Shown piece after piece: positions 53,920-61,699 of a DNA stretch of 64,000 nt. How positions within the stretch are numbered: position 1 is the stretch's first letter; each line of letters opens with the position of its first letter. The notes under the pieces are model-generated. The model worked only from the letters and a program-made list of their open reading frames with translations, ran no database searches and was not told the DNA's origin. Source of the stretch: Candidatus Gastranaerophilales bacterium (lineage in GTDB: Bacteria; Cyanobacteriota; Vampirovibrionia; Gastranaerophilales; Gastranaerophilaceae); assembly GCA_944326475.1 (NCBI GenBank), contig CALVEC010000012.1, positions 1 to 64,000 of the forward strand, written 5' to 3'. The position numbers and the translations under genes were made by a program.

Positions 53920-56900
53920 ATGTCGTCAATTTTAAAAAAAATTAGTTCTCCTTTTGCAACAGGAGGGGGTGGGATAGATTTTGAACATGATGTTCAAAGT
54001 GCTTTTGTGGTGATCATGTTAACTAATGGCGTATTTCACCACCTCGGACAGCATTCTATACGCCAAATAGATTTGCAGGCAAAATATCGTGGTTATAATA
54101 CAGATGACATAATAGTTTATTGTGCAGATAAAAATGGGCAGAATCAGAGAAAAATGATTGCACAAATAAAACATAAGATAACAGCTTCAGAAAAAAATGA
54201 AGAATTTAGAAATACAATAATCGCGGCTTGGGCTGATTTTAACAACACTAAGTTATTTGATAAAAATAAAGATATAATTGCAATTATTACCGGTCTGCTT
54301 CCTAAAACTGAAACAAATGCTTTTAGAGGACTTTTAGAAAATGCAAGAGCAGCAAAAGATTTTGAAGATTTAATTAATGCCAGATTAAAAACTAATGGTT
54401 TATATGATAAAAAACAGCAAGAAAAATTTCAGATATTTAAGTCAATAATAAACGATGCAAATAAAGATAGGCAAATCAATGATAAAGAAATATATGAGTT
54501 TTTAAAAGTTTTACATCTTTTTATTTATGATTTAGATGTAAAAGGAATCACTCTATCTTTACTAAAAAGTCTTATAGAGCAACATTCACCTCAAAATTCC
54601 GCTTCGGTATGGGCAAAAATTCAAAGTTTTGTTAGAGATGTAGATAAATCAGCAGGTTCTATAACATTAGATAGAATACCTGATGATATTAAGTCATATT
54701 TTAAAATTAGTAAAGATATTGAAATTCCTGAAAAATACATTATAAATGATGTTCAAAATTTGAAACAGAAAAATTTAACACATTATGCTCGTGAATTAGC
54801 TCAAGCCTTTTTAATAGGCAGTTGGAGTGAAAAACAAGAAGCTGATAAACAAGCTGTTGCGATGGTTGTACAAAAAGATTATGCCACTTGGATTTCAAAG
54901 TTGAGAGAAATTATACAATATAAAGACTCACCGTTGATACTTGATAATGGTATATGGAGAATAAAAGACAGATTATCGCTTTTTACTCAGATAAAAACAA
55001 TGATTTTTGATGAAGATCTTGATTCTTTGAAAAGAGTTGCAAGCCTTGTATTAAAAGAAAAAGATCCTCAGTTTGAACTTGAAACAGATAAACGTTTTAT
55101 GGCGCGAATATATGATAAAGTTCCAAAATATTCTTACAATATAAAAAATGGAATTATTGACGGCCTGGCAATTATTGGTAGTTATTCGGATGAAATCTCC
55201 TATTGTTCCAAGTATAAACCTGAAAATATGGTATATTCATTGTTGGAGGATATCTTTAAAGATGCTGATTGGCAAATTTGGGCTGGTTTAAACCAACAGT
55301 TACCATTGCTATTTGAAGCATCACCTAAAAAAATGCTTGAAAATATAGAACAAGAATTAAGTAAGAAAGAGTGTGTTTTTAAAGAGCTATACAAGCAGGA
55401 AGGTAAAGGTGTATTTGGTGGCAGTTGCTATATGACAGGAATTTTATGGGGTTTAGAAAGGCTTGCCTGGAGTACTGAATTTTTATCTAGAGTAACGCTT
55501 ATACTTGGAGAATTGGCAAGTATTGACCCTGGTGGAAATTGGGGAAATCGTCCGGCAAATAGTCTAATTGCAATTTTTTTGCCTTGGTATCCTCAAACAA
55601 TAGCTACAGTTCAACAAAGAATAAATGCTATCAAAACACTCAATACAGAATTTTCAGATATAGCGTGGGATTTATTAATTGCATTGTTGCCTTCGCAGCA
55701 TCAAACAACAAGTGGAACTGCAAAACCTGTGTATAGAAATTACATTCCGAAAGATTGGAAGAAAAATGTTTCTAAAAAGGAATATGTTGATCAGGTTTTG
55801 TTTTGCTCTGATTATCTTATTGAACAAGCCCAAAATGATATAAGCAAAGTCAAACAATTACTAAAAGACATAAGTTCATTGCCTATAGACAGTTTAAACA
55901 AATATTTGGATTTGCTGGATGCTGAGTTTATTATGTCGGCAAAAGAAAATGACAAAAACCTACTATGGGAAGAATTGAAAAGTTTAATTGCCAGACATAA
56001 ACATTTTGTCAATTCAGACTGGGCAATTAAAGGGAATAATTTACAAAGACTTGAAAATATAGCAAATAAATTGGAACCTAAAAACCTTATAAATAAATCC
56101 GCAAGACTTTTTGAACAAGAAATCTTTGAAGAGTTTGAAAAACCATACAAAGAAGGTTCATCTTTTGATTACAAAGAAACAAATAAAAAAGTTTCTAATG
56201 CAAGAGAAAAATCACTAACTGAAATCTTGAAAGAGTATGATTTTTGGGTTGCTATAGGTAAACTTATTAATAAATCTACAAGGCCTGATATACTGGGAGA
56301 AACACTTGGTAAACTTAATTCGACTAACTATGATCCATTTTTAATACCGAAATTACTCAATAATAAAAATCAGAAACTAAAGGGATTTGTTAGAGCATAC
56401 ATATCAGCTAAGTTTTCTGTATGCGGATGGGATTGGATAGATGAGTTTTCTTTTTCTGATTGGCAAGACGAAGAAATATCAACACTATATACTTTTTTGC
56501 CATTTTGTAAAGATACTTGGGATAGAATTGCCAATATGTCCCAAAATATTGAAAATTTATATTGGAATGATGTTGATGTAAATCCGTATTGGACAAATAG
56601 TAGTCTAGATACAATTATTGATAAGCTAATTGAATACGAAAGACCAGCTGATATTATTAACTGTATTTATGTTGCATTATTTGAAAAGCAAAAAGTTAAT
56701 TCTGACAAAATTATTCATGTTTTAAATATGCTTTTGAGTAATAGCGATGATATTAAAAAAATTCAATATCATCATATAGTAAGGTTAATAAGTGCATTAC
56801 AACAAGATTCAACTGTTTTAATAGATGATTTATTCTCAATTGAAATAAAATATTTCCCTTTGTTAGATGGTACAGAAGGTGTAAGACCGGTCACTGTCAA

Positions 56901-57477
56901 TAAAAAGTTATGTAATGATCCCAACTTTTTCTGTGAATGTGTACAATTAGCCTATAAATCAGATAAAGAAGATAACCAGAAAAAGGTCTTGTCTAAACAA
57001 GATGAAGAAACAGCAAAACTTGCTTCGAAAATCTTACAACAATGGAAAATACCTCCCGGCACCAATGCAAATGGGAAATTTGATGAACATGCTTTTGAAA
57101 ACTGGTACAAAAAAGTTGTTGAAATATGTACAGAGTCAGGACATCTAAAAGCCTGTTTGTTAAGTCTTGGAAAAGTCTTATTCTATACCCCAAAAGATAA
57201 AACAGGATTTTTTATAAATAAAACGGTTGCAAAAATATTAAATAAAAAAGAAAACGAATTTTTAAGAAGAGGTTACAGTTCTGAATGTATCAATTCAAGA
57301 GGTGTTCACACAGTAGATCCTTCCGCAAAACCGGAAAAAAAACTTGCAGAAAAATACACAAAACAAGCTCAAAATGCTGAAAGTGAAGGCTTTGTTAGAT
57401 TATCCTGTATTTTGAAAGAAATTGCTGTAAGCTATGAGGAAGAAGCTAAAAGGATATTAGATAAGACTTATAAATAG
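53920..57477 (+). CDS. Large putative phage-defense effector with Mrr-like nuclease N-terminus
   Basis: The 1185-residue protein starts with a restriction-endonuclease-like domain: ATGGGGIDFEHD with E22, TDDIIVYCAD with D62/D63, and QIK at 82-84 (MIAQIKHK), the E-D-QxK set of Mrr/PD-(D/E)xK nucleases. I see no Walker A site. From about 130 to the end it is long and helical, and residues about 520-590 contain LAWSTEFLSRVTLILGELA and DPGGNWGNRPANSL, motifs I recall from the C-terminal sensor regions of large STAND-type defense proteins (Avs-like); that likeness is from memory. The gene is solitary, AT-rich and unlike its ispE neighbour, and sits next to phage genes. A defense role that degrades DNA is inferred. 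Confidence 0.7.
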   Translation: MSSILKKISSPFATGGGGIDFEHDVQSAFVVIMLTNGVFHHLGQHSIRQIDLQAKYRGYNTDDIIVYCADKNGQNQRKMIAQIKHKITASEKNEEFRNTIIAAWADFNNTKLFDKNKDIIAIITGLLPKTETNAFRGLLENARAAKDFEDLINARLKTNGLYDKKQQEKFQIFKSIINDANKDRQINDKEIYEFLKVLHLFIYDLDVKGITLSLLKSLIEQHSPQNSASVWAKIQSFVRDVDKSAGSITLDRIPDDIKSYFKISKDIEIPEKYIINDVQNLKQKNLTHYARELAQAFLIGSWSEKQEADKQAVAMVVQKDYATWISKLREIIQYKDSPLILDNGIWRIKDRLSLFTQIKTMIFDEDLDSLKRVASLVLKEKDPQFELETDKRFMARIYDKVPKYSYNIKNGIIDGLAIIGSYSDEISYCSKYKPENMVYSLLEDIFKDADWQIWAGLNQQLPLLFEASPKKMLENIEQELSKKECVFKELYKQEGKGVFGGSCYMTGILWGLERLAWSTEFLSRVTLILGELASIDPGGNWGNRPANSLIAIFLPWYPQTIATVQQRINAIKTLNTEFSDIAWDLLIALLPSQHQTTSGTAKPVYRNYIPKDWKKNVSKKEYVDQVLFCSDYLIEQAQNDISKVKQLLKDISSLPIDSLNKYLDLLDAEFIMSAKENDKNLLWEELKSLIARHKHFVNSDWAIKGNNLQRLENIANKLEPKNLINKSARLFEQEIFEEFEKPYKEGSSFDYKETNKKVSNAREKSLTEILKEYDFWVAIGKLINKSTRPDILGETLGKLNSTNYDPFLIPKLLNNKNQKLKGFVRAYISAKFSVCGWDWIDEFSFSDWQDEEISTLYTFLPFCKDTWDRIANMSQNIENLYWNDVDVNPYWTNSSLDTIIDKLIEYERPADIINCIYVALFEKQKVNSDKIIHVLNMLLSNSDDIKKIQYHHIVRLISALQQDSTVLIDDLFSIEIKYFPLLDGTEGVRPVTVNKKLCNDPNFFCECVQLAYKSDKEDNQKKVLSKQDEETAKLASKILQQWKIPPGTNANGKFDEHAFENWYKKVVEICTESGHLKACLLSLGKVLFYTPKDKTGFFINKTVAKILNKKENEFLRRGYSSECINSRGVHTVDPSAKPEKKLAEKYTKQAQNAESEGFVRLSCILKEIAVSYEEEAKRILDKTYK

Positions 57478-57560
57478 TATTGGTGATTGCAAATTTTTAT
57501 AAAAAATTATAAATCCCCTAAATTGAAGCGTTGCCTATATTGTACAGTATTTCATTATCT

Positions 57561-57613
57561 AAAAACACTGAATTAACAGTGAAAAGACAGGGAAATTTTC
57601 ATTTCCCTGTCTT
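57561..57613 (-). terminator. Terminator hairpins at the end of the DUF5681 gene
   Basis: A perfect 13-base stem AAGACAGGGAAAT / ATTTCCCTGTCTT (57584-57596 and 57601-57613) overlaps the end of the DUF5681 coding sequence. A second hairpin (CACTG / CAGTG, 57566-57581) follows and is succeeded by TTTTT on the minus strand. They probably end the minus-strand phage-gene transcript. Confidence 0.7.
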
Positions 57614-58111
57614 AAAACGCTTATGCAATTCTTGTTTTATAAGTTTTTTCATTTGACTTGCAAAAAATTCCCTATGCTTAGGCTCCATTTCCACCCATTG
57701 CTTTAGCAGTTTTCCATATTCTTTTTCAACTTCTGTAGAATCGGAAGACTCTTCTTTAGTGACTTTTTTGATTTGTTCGTCTTCTTGATTTTCTTCTTTT
57801 GATTGCAATAGAAGTAAATCTGCTCGATAAAGCATTCGCCTGGTTGGTCCGTCTTTTGAAATTGCATCAATAACGGTTTTTGTTGCAAGAGCTTCGAAGC
57901 AGCTGACTTTTTTTACGACTCCATTTGCATCTTTTGTATTTACTTCTTTGTTTAGTGAAAGTTGCAATGCTTCTTGTAAATTTTTAATTTTTTTAGGGCG
58001 ACCTGATGGATTCGGACTTTTGCAGCCTTTTTTCCATTTGTATTCTTCTGGTGGTTTACAATAACCTACATCGTATTCCTTTTTTTGTTTTTTATTTTTA
58101 CGTTTAGACAT
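57599..58111 (-). CDS. DUF5681-type phage-associated protein
   Basis: The 170 residues begin YDVGYCKPPEEYKWKKG and NPSGRPKK (residues about 12-42), the signature of DUF5681 proteins (typically DVGYGKPPxxxxFKKGxSGNPKGRP). The domain is common in prophages next to ParB-methyltransferase genes, as seen here; function is not established. The charged C-terminal half is helical. The start overlaps the end of the methyltransferase frame by 8 bases. Confidence 0.82.
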   Translation of the reverse strand: MSKRKNKKQKKEYDVGYCKPPEEYKWKKGCKSPNPSGRPKKIKNLQEALQLSLNKEVNTKDANGVVKKVSCFEALATKTVIDAISKDGPTRRMLYRADLLLLQSKEENQEDEQIKKVTKEESSDSTEVEKEYGKLLKQWVEMEPKHREFFASQMKKLIKQELHKRFKTGK

Positions 58112-58892
58112 TTTTTACCTCTCTATTTAGAATAATATGCTTTTGTTTTGTCAACTCTTCCCAACGGTAGATTATGACATCGCAGTATTCGGGTGAAATT
58201 TCAATAATTCTTGCACGTCTTCCGCATTGCTGTGCTGCCATTAAAGTACTTCCACTACCGCCGAAACAGTCGAGAACAATATCTCCGTAGTCTGAAGCAT
58301 CAAGCAAAATATCAACAAGCATAGCAAGAGGTTTTACTGTTGGATGAAGATTGCCTAGCTTTTTAGACTGCATATTTGAAACATTCATGCCCTGATAGTT
58401 CCAAACATTACTGCGATTTCGGCCATTTTTACCTAAATTAATATTATTTTTATATCCCCCTGAACCATTTTGATAAACGAAGCAAAGTTCATGCTGGCTC
58501 CGATAAAAACTGCCCATTCCTCCTTGTTTTTTGTTCCAAACGCATATATTAAGAAGTTTTTGGTATACATATTTGCAGGCAGATTGAATTTCTGAAATGT
58601 GTTTCCAATCCATAAAAAGATAATGAACAGATCCTTTCTTTGAATAGGTGGCAAGATTCTTTGTACTTTTGTTTAAAAATTCAGTAAACTCGGCCGATGT
58701 CATTTCGCCAGAAGCCTGTAAAAATTCTTTGTGATGTTGTCTTTTGGTTACATTTCCACCAATTTTAACATTGTACGGCGGATCAGTAATTACAATATCT
58801 GCCGTTTCCTTGCCTAACAAAGCCGTATAATTCTCTGTGTGTAAAGCATCGGCACAATACAATCTATGTTGACCCAGTTGAATTAAATCACC
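58104..58892 (-). CDS. Beta-class DNA methyltransferase domain (second half of a split ParB-methyltransferase)
   Basis: Adds a methyl group to adenine N6 or cytosine N4. DPPY is in DIVITDPPYN and FGGSGST lies downstream (DCFGGSGSTLMA), with HPTVKP between; DPPY before FxGxG is the beta order. Read back from the first internal start-like codon (TTG at 58862) the frame stays open and reads GDLIQLGQHRLYCAD, exactly what joins ParB-like and methyltransferase domains in single-chain phage enzymes. The ParB-like frame stops at 58883. The two frames join at A_AAA_AAG (58898-58892), so expression by -1 frameshifting from the upstream frame is likely; a missing base in the A run is the alternative. 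Confidence 0.82.
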   Translation of the reverse strand, partial: GDLIQLGQHRLYCADALHTENYTALLGKETADIVITDPPYNVKIGGNVTKRQHHKEFLQASGEMTSAEFTEFLNKSTKNLATYSKKGSVHYLFMDWKHISEIQSACKYVYQKLLNICVWNKKQGGMGSFYRSQHELCFVYQNGSGGYKNNINLGKNGRNRSNVWNYQGMNVSNMQSKKLGNLHPTVKPLAMLVDILLDASDYGDIVLDCFGGSGSTLMAAQQCGRRARIIEISPEYCDVIIYRWEELTKQKHIILNREVKNV

Positions 58893-59392
58893 TTTTTTAC
58901 TACTCGAGGGACTTTAGTTAAGTTTTTTAGTTCTTGAACTTTGGATTCTGAAGATTCTACATCCAATGTAAAAAGCAGATTATCCATTTCAATAGAGGAA
59001 AACCCCAGTTCCTCCGGTGTAATTTTAAACGTTGTATCAAAAAGCCAGTTTTGGATATCAATCCTAAAATCTTCAATCTGAAGCTCTCCCATCATTAAAA
59101 TTTTATTCATTGCCAGGGCAAACATTTGAATCTCGTCTTCCGAGAGATGGGTGATTTCAATGGATGGTATTTCTAACAGACCTAGCTTTTCTGCTGCCTG
59201 AACTAGATGATCTCCAAGAATTATTTGTTTTGACTTATCTATAATTACGGGCAAAACTACCCCAAAACGTTTTAAGACCTTGGCTGTTATGGAAATTTCA
59301 TGTTCTGTGTATTTTTTCATCTTTTTAGGATTTGCTTTTAAATCCTTTAAAGTTACACTATTTACAACTATTTGCGTATTATCTTTTGCCAT
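58883..59392 (-). CDS. ParB/Srx-like nuclease-fold domain protein (first half of a split ParB-methyltransferase)
   Basis: The 169 residues follow the ParB-like domain seen at the start of phage DNA-modification enzymes: LKANPKKMKKYTEHEI, VLPVIIDKSKQIILGDHLVQAAEKLG (residues about 45-70, matching the I-x-G-H-x-R-x-x-A-A segment but with DHL in place of GHR), IPSIEITHLSEDEIQMFALAMNK. It ends VPRVVKKVI in its own frame. With the -1 frame change the combined protein would be 429 residues, the usual size for a ParB-methyltransferase. The start overlaps the end of the upstream small gene by 25 bases. Confidence 0.78.
   Translation of the reverse strand: MAKDNTQIVVNSVTLKDLKANPKKMKKYTEHEISITAKVLKRFGVVLPVIIDKSKQIILGDHLVQAAEKLGLLEIPSIEITHLSEDEIQMFALAMNKILMMGELQIEDFRIDIQNWLFDTTFKITPEELGFSSIEMDNLLFTLDVESSESKVQELKNLTKVPRVVKKVI
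58892..58898 (-). promoter_or_regulatory. Slippery heptamer A_AAA_AAG, candidate programmed -1 frameshift site
   Basis: In the ParB-like frame the codons are GTA AAA AAG, so A AAA AAG is in the X_XXY_YYZ phase used by dnaX and IS3-type frameshift signals. A -1 slip joins the ParB-like frame to the methyltransferase frame. The zero-frame stop lies three codons downstream, at 58883-58885. Confidence 0.6.
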
Positions 59393-59631
59393 TCTATTTC
59401 TATCTCCTCTAAAATTCTTTTTAGTTTTTTAATCAAATTTTGTGTTTCTTTTCCTTCTGTTTTAGTTTTAAAATCCTTATACGCAGCATCTCTTTGTTCT
59501 TTCTTTTTTTCTTTTTCTCTTTTTTGCCGAGATTTCTCCGTTCGTATTTTGTTGTTAAGATTTGCTTTTTCATATGCCTGATGGACAAGCAGTTTATCTT
59601 TTTGAGCTTCAAGATCATCTAGTCTTGTCAT
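59368..59631 (-). CDS. Small Lys/Glu-rich coiled-coil protein
   Basis: The 87-residue protein is almost entirely charged helix (KIRTEKSRQKREKEKKKEQR), probably a coiled coil. GGAG-type ribosome binding sequence lies before the start. It is the first gene of the minus-strand group leading to the ParB-methyltransferase. Overlapping reading frames on both strands are shadows. Function unknown; phage genes of this kind include scaffolds or small regulators. Confidence 0.6.
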   Translation of the reverse strand: MTRLDDLEAQKDKLLVHQAYEKANLNNKIRTEKSRQKREKEKKKEQRDAAYKDFKTKTEGKETQNLIKKLKRILEEIEIEWQKIIRK

Positions 59632-59725
59632 TTTTTCTCCTTTCTTTTTCCTACAAAGTTAATATATGTAGATCAAAAAAATTATATAAGTTGTCTTAAT
59701 GCATTGTTATTACTCATTTCCCCTT

Positions 59726-59773
59726 TTGTTGTTTATAAATACAACAACTATTTCGGATATTTTAGTTGTTATT
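59726..59773. promoter_or_regulatory. Clustered inverted repeats, candidate operator
   Basis: TTGTTGT / ACAACAA (59726-59732 and 59741-59747) overlaps AACAACTA / TAGTTGTT (59743-59750 and 59763-59770), in the gap between the divergent genes at 59631 and 59801. The 11-base TAGTTGTTATT at 59763-59773 occurs again at 63402-63412, in another palindrome of the same island. Confidence 0.45.
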
Positions 59774-59800
59774 GAATTAATTTTGTTTTAAAGTTTAGAA

Positions 59801-60286
59801 ATGATTTGTGTTTTTTGTAATTCTAAAAAAGTTATCAAGCATGGATTTCAGTCGGGAAAGCAGCGTTATCGCTGCAAAGACTGTAAAAAAGTATTTTGCG
59901 AAACCTCAACAGGACTTTCATACAGTCGTAGTGAGAAACGATTGTTGTCAATGTTATTGAATATGCTTGAAAACGATTTTTATGGTAAAGCTGATCTACA
60001 AGAAGTGTTGAACATGTCAAAAAAATATCGCAATGGCATTGGAAAAATCAGATTTAAAACAAAAGCGGTTAAATATGATAACAATAAAGAAAAAGATTTG
60101 ACTTTAACTTGCTATAATCCAAAACTCTTAATCTGTTCTGATGACCAAAACATCACTTTTTATCAAATACCGTCAGGTAATTTATCTGATAATGCCTCAA
60201 TAAACGATAAATCAAAACGTCAACGACAGATTAAAATTATTGATAATGTTGAGTTGAAAAATATTTCTTTCTTTCAAGAAGGATAA
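59801..60286 (+). CDS. Protein with IS1-type N-terminal zinc ribbon
   Basis: The 161 residues begin CVFCNSKKVIKHGFQSGKQRYRCKDCKKVF: two CxxC pairs (C3, C6, C25, C28) in the InsA/IS1 zinc-ribbon pattern (C-x2-C...G-x-x-x-G-x-Q-R-Y-x-C-x2-C). The remaining 120 residues do not show the DDE transposase triad, and the length fits neither a full IS1 InsAB' nor InsA alone. It may be a regulator or a remnant of a transposase. It has no ORF partner downstream that would complete a transposase. Confidence 0.65.
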   Translation: MICVFCNSKKVIKHGFQSGKQRYRCKDCKKVFCETSTGLSYSRSEKRLLSMLLNMLENDFYGKADLQEVLNMSKKYRNGIGKIRFKTKAVKYDNNKEKDLTLTCYNPKLLICSDDQNITFYQIPSGNLSDNASINDKSKRQRQIKIIDNVELKNISFFQEG

Positions 60287-60362
60287 GTTTTGTTTACAGG
60301 TGCTTGTATTATCTACTAAAAAGAGTGATTTATATTGTAGTAATAACTGAAGGGTAATAGCT

Positions 60363-60683
60363 ATGATAAAAAGCACATACGAACAAAAAATCATCCAGTG
60401 GGAACAATTACACGGAACTCTATCTTTAAAAGCACAACGGAAACTCAGGCGGCTTGTGAAACAGTATGAAAAAACCAGATCAATAAATATAGAGAAAGAA
60501 AAGCATACTGTCATAAGCCCAGGAATGAAATTGATAAAAGAATTTAAGGGCAAAAAATATGAGGTACTTGCAGTTGAGGATGGATATTTGTTCCAAAATA
60601 AAATTTACAAAAGTCTATCAGCAATTGCTAACGAAATAACCGGTTCTCATTGGAACGGAAAGAAATTTTTTGGAATCATGTAG
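60363..60683 (+). CDS. DUF2924-family protein
   Basis: The 106-residue protein ends KLIKEFKGKKYEVLAVEDGYLF and ITGSHWNGKKFFGI, close to the consensus of DUF2924 (RLVREWxGxxHxVxVLEDGFxYxGxxYRSLSxIAxxITGTxWSGPxFFGL). The family is frequent in prophages and mobile elements, often beside a site-specific recombinase, but none is visible here. Function unknown. The stop lies 8 bases beyond the convergent membrane-protein end. Confidence 0.8.
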   Translation: MIKSTYEQKIIQWEQLHGTLSLKAQRKLRRLVKQYEKTRSINIEKEKHTVISPGMKLIKEFKGKKYEVLAVEDGYLFQNKIYKSLSAIANEITGSHWNGKKFFGIM

Positions 60684-61155
60684 TTTTTTTCAGCCAATAG
60701 CACCACAACACAAACCCCAAATAGCTTAAGAATACTCCGCCCCCTAGATAATAAAAGAATGGCATTAATCGAAAAGGATCAAAAATTATAAACATTAAGT
60801 CATTGTCCAATACAAAAAGTAAAGGGCACAAAAGAAGCAAATAATCAAAAACAAAAGCTGCCAAGAGTAATTTAATCCAATAGCTTTTATCTTTTTTTAA
60901 TTTATATTTTAAATATCTCAAATACAAATTTTTTTTGAATATTTTTAATAACAAAGGCAAAAAAACAATTTTAAGAGAATATAAAAAGATGTAAATAACC
61001 AAAAACATTGTATTTCTTATAAAAATAGTCTTTTCAGGATTTGATGAATAAGCTATATCATCGTGAGTTGCAAATCCGTATAGAAAAAACAATATAAATA
61101 AGAAGTTTAAAGATAAAATAAGAAAATTATATATTATGAAAAGCAGATTAATCAT
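60676..61155 (-). CDS. Four-helix membrane protein, paralog A
   Basis: The 159 residues contain about four hydrophobic segments (near 5-25, 50-70, 95-120, 135-155). It resembles the next gene upstream at matching places: LKIVFLPLLLKI against VKFTLFPALLMI, AFVFDYLLLL against ALIFDCILLL, GGGVFLSYLGFVLW against GGGILPVYLSMSLW. A paralogous pair is therefore likely. Its TGTTATAAT box lies 6 bases before the ATG. Function unknown; a membrane immunity protein for the adjacent toxin-like gene is a hypothesis. Confidence 0.7.
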   Translation of the reverse strand: MINLLFIIYNFLILSLNFLFILFFLYGFATHDDIAYSSNPEKTIFIRNTMFLVIYIFLYSLKIVFLPLLLKIFKKNLYLRYLKYKLKKDKSYWIKLLLAAFVFDYLLLLCPLLFVLDNDLMFIIFDPFRLMPFFYYLGGGVFLSYLGFVLWCYWLKKTT

Positions 61156-61161
61156 TAGTAA

Positions 61162-61170
61162 ATTATAACA
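61162..61170 (-). promoter_or_regulatory. Extended -10 box, leaderless arrangement
   Basis: TGTTATAAT on the minus strand ends 6 bases before the ATG at 61155, and no Shine-Dalgarno sequence is present. Confidence 0.6.
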
Positions 61171-61176
61171 AAATTT

Positions 61177-61644
61177 TTAAATCCCGTCTTTATTCAAAAA
61201 GCTCCAAAGCGACATGCTTAAATAAACAGGTAGGATTCCTCCACCGCAAAGAATAAAGACCAGAATCAGCATGAAAAAACCATAATATCTTTCATTTGCT
61301 GTTAAAACAGTAGCACCTAATAATAAAATACAGTCAAAAATTAAAGCTTGAGGAACAAGCCAGCCATTACTGGCAATGCTATTTTCTATTTTTTGGACCG
61401 TTGTTTTTGTATATTTAATCTTTCTTCCAATCATTAATAAAGCAGGAAACAAAGTGAACTTAACTATCCATACCCAAAGAATACATACTAAAAAAATATC
61501 AAAACCTTCTAATGAATCGATATACAAATGTGTGTTTAAAACATCATAATAAATCCATTTGTAAAATTTATAACAAAGAAAAAAATTAATGCATAAATAC
61601 ACTATATTAAATAAAATTAACCCTAAGAATTTTAAAATTTTCAT
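61177..61644 (-). CDS. Four-helix membrane protein, paralog B
   Basis: The start is placed at ATG 61644 (two codons after a TTG at 61650) because TGTTATAAT ends 6 bases upstream and no ribosome binding site favours the TTG. The 155 residues have about four hydrophobic segments and match the neighbouring membrane protein at several landmarks, so the two arose by duplication. Each has its own leaderless-type promoter. Located between paralog A and the toxin-like gene. Function unknown. Confidence 0.7.
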   Translation of the reverse strand: MKILKFLGLILFNIVYLCINFFLCYKFYKWIYYDVLNTHLYIDSLEGFDIFLVCILWVWIVKFTLFPALLMIGRKIKYTKTTVQKIENSIASNGWLVPQALIFDCILLLGATVLTANERYYGFFMLILVFILCGGGILPVYLSMSLWSFLNKDGI

Positions 61645-61650
61645 ATTCAA

Positions 61651-61659
61651 ATTATAACA
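61651..61659 (-). promoter_or_regulatory. Extended -10 box, leaderless arrangement
   Basis: TGTTATAAT on the minus strand ends 6 bases before the ATG at 61644. The box is identical to that of the paralog downstream. Confidence 0.6.
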
Positions 61660-61699
61660 AACAGGGATAACAATAGCTATCCCTGTTTGTAAAGATTAA

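Noticed and set aside
59372-59622. Overlapping plus- and minus-strand Phe-rich or Lys-rich frames
   Set aside because: Shadows of the Lys/Glu-rich coiled-coil gene at 59368-59631, caused by its A-rich composition.
59801-60286. Complete IS1 insertion sequence
   Set aside because: Only the zinc-ribbon half is recognisable; there is no DDE domain, no flanking terminal inverted repeats that I could pair, and no target duplication.
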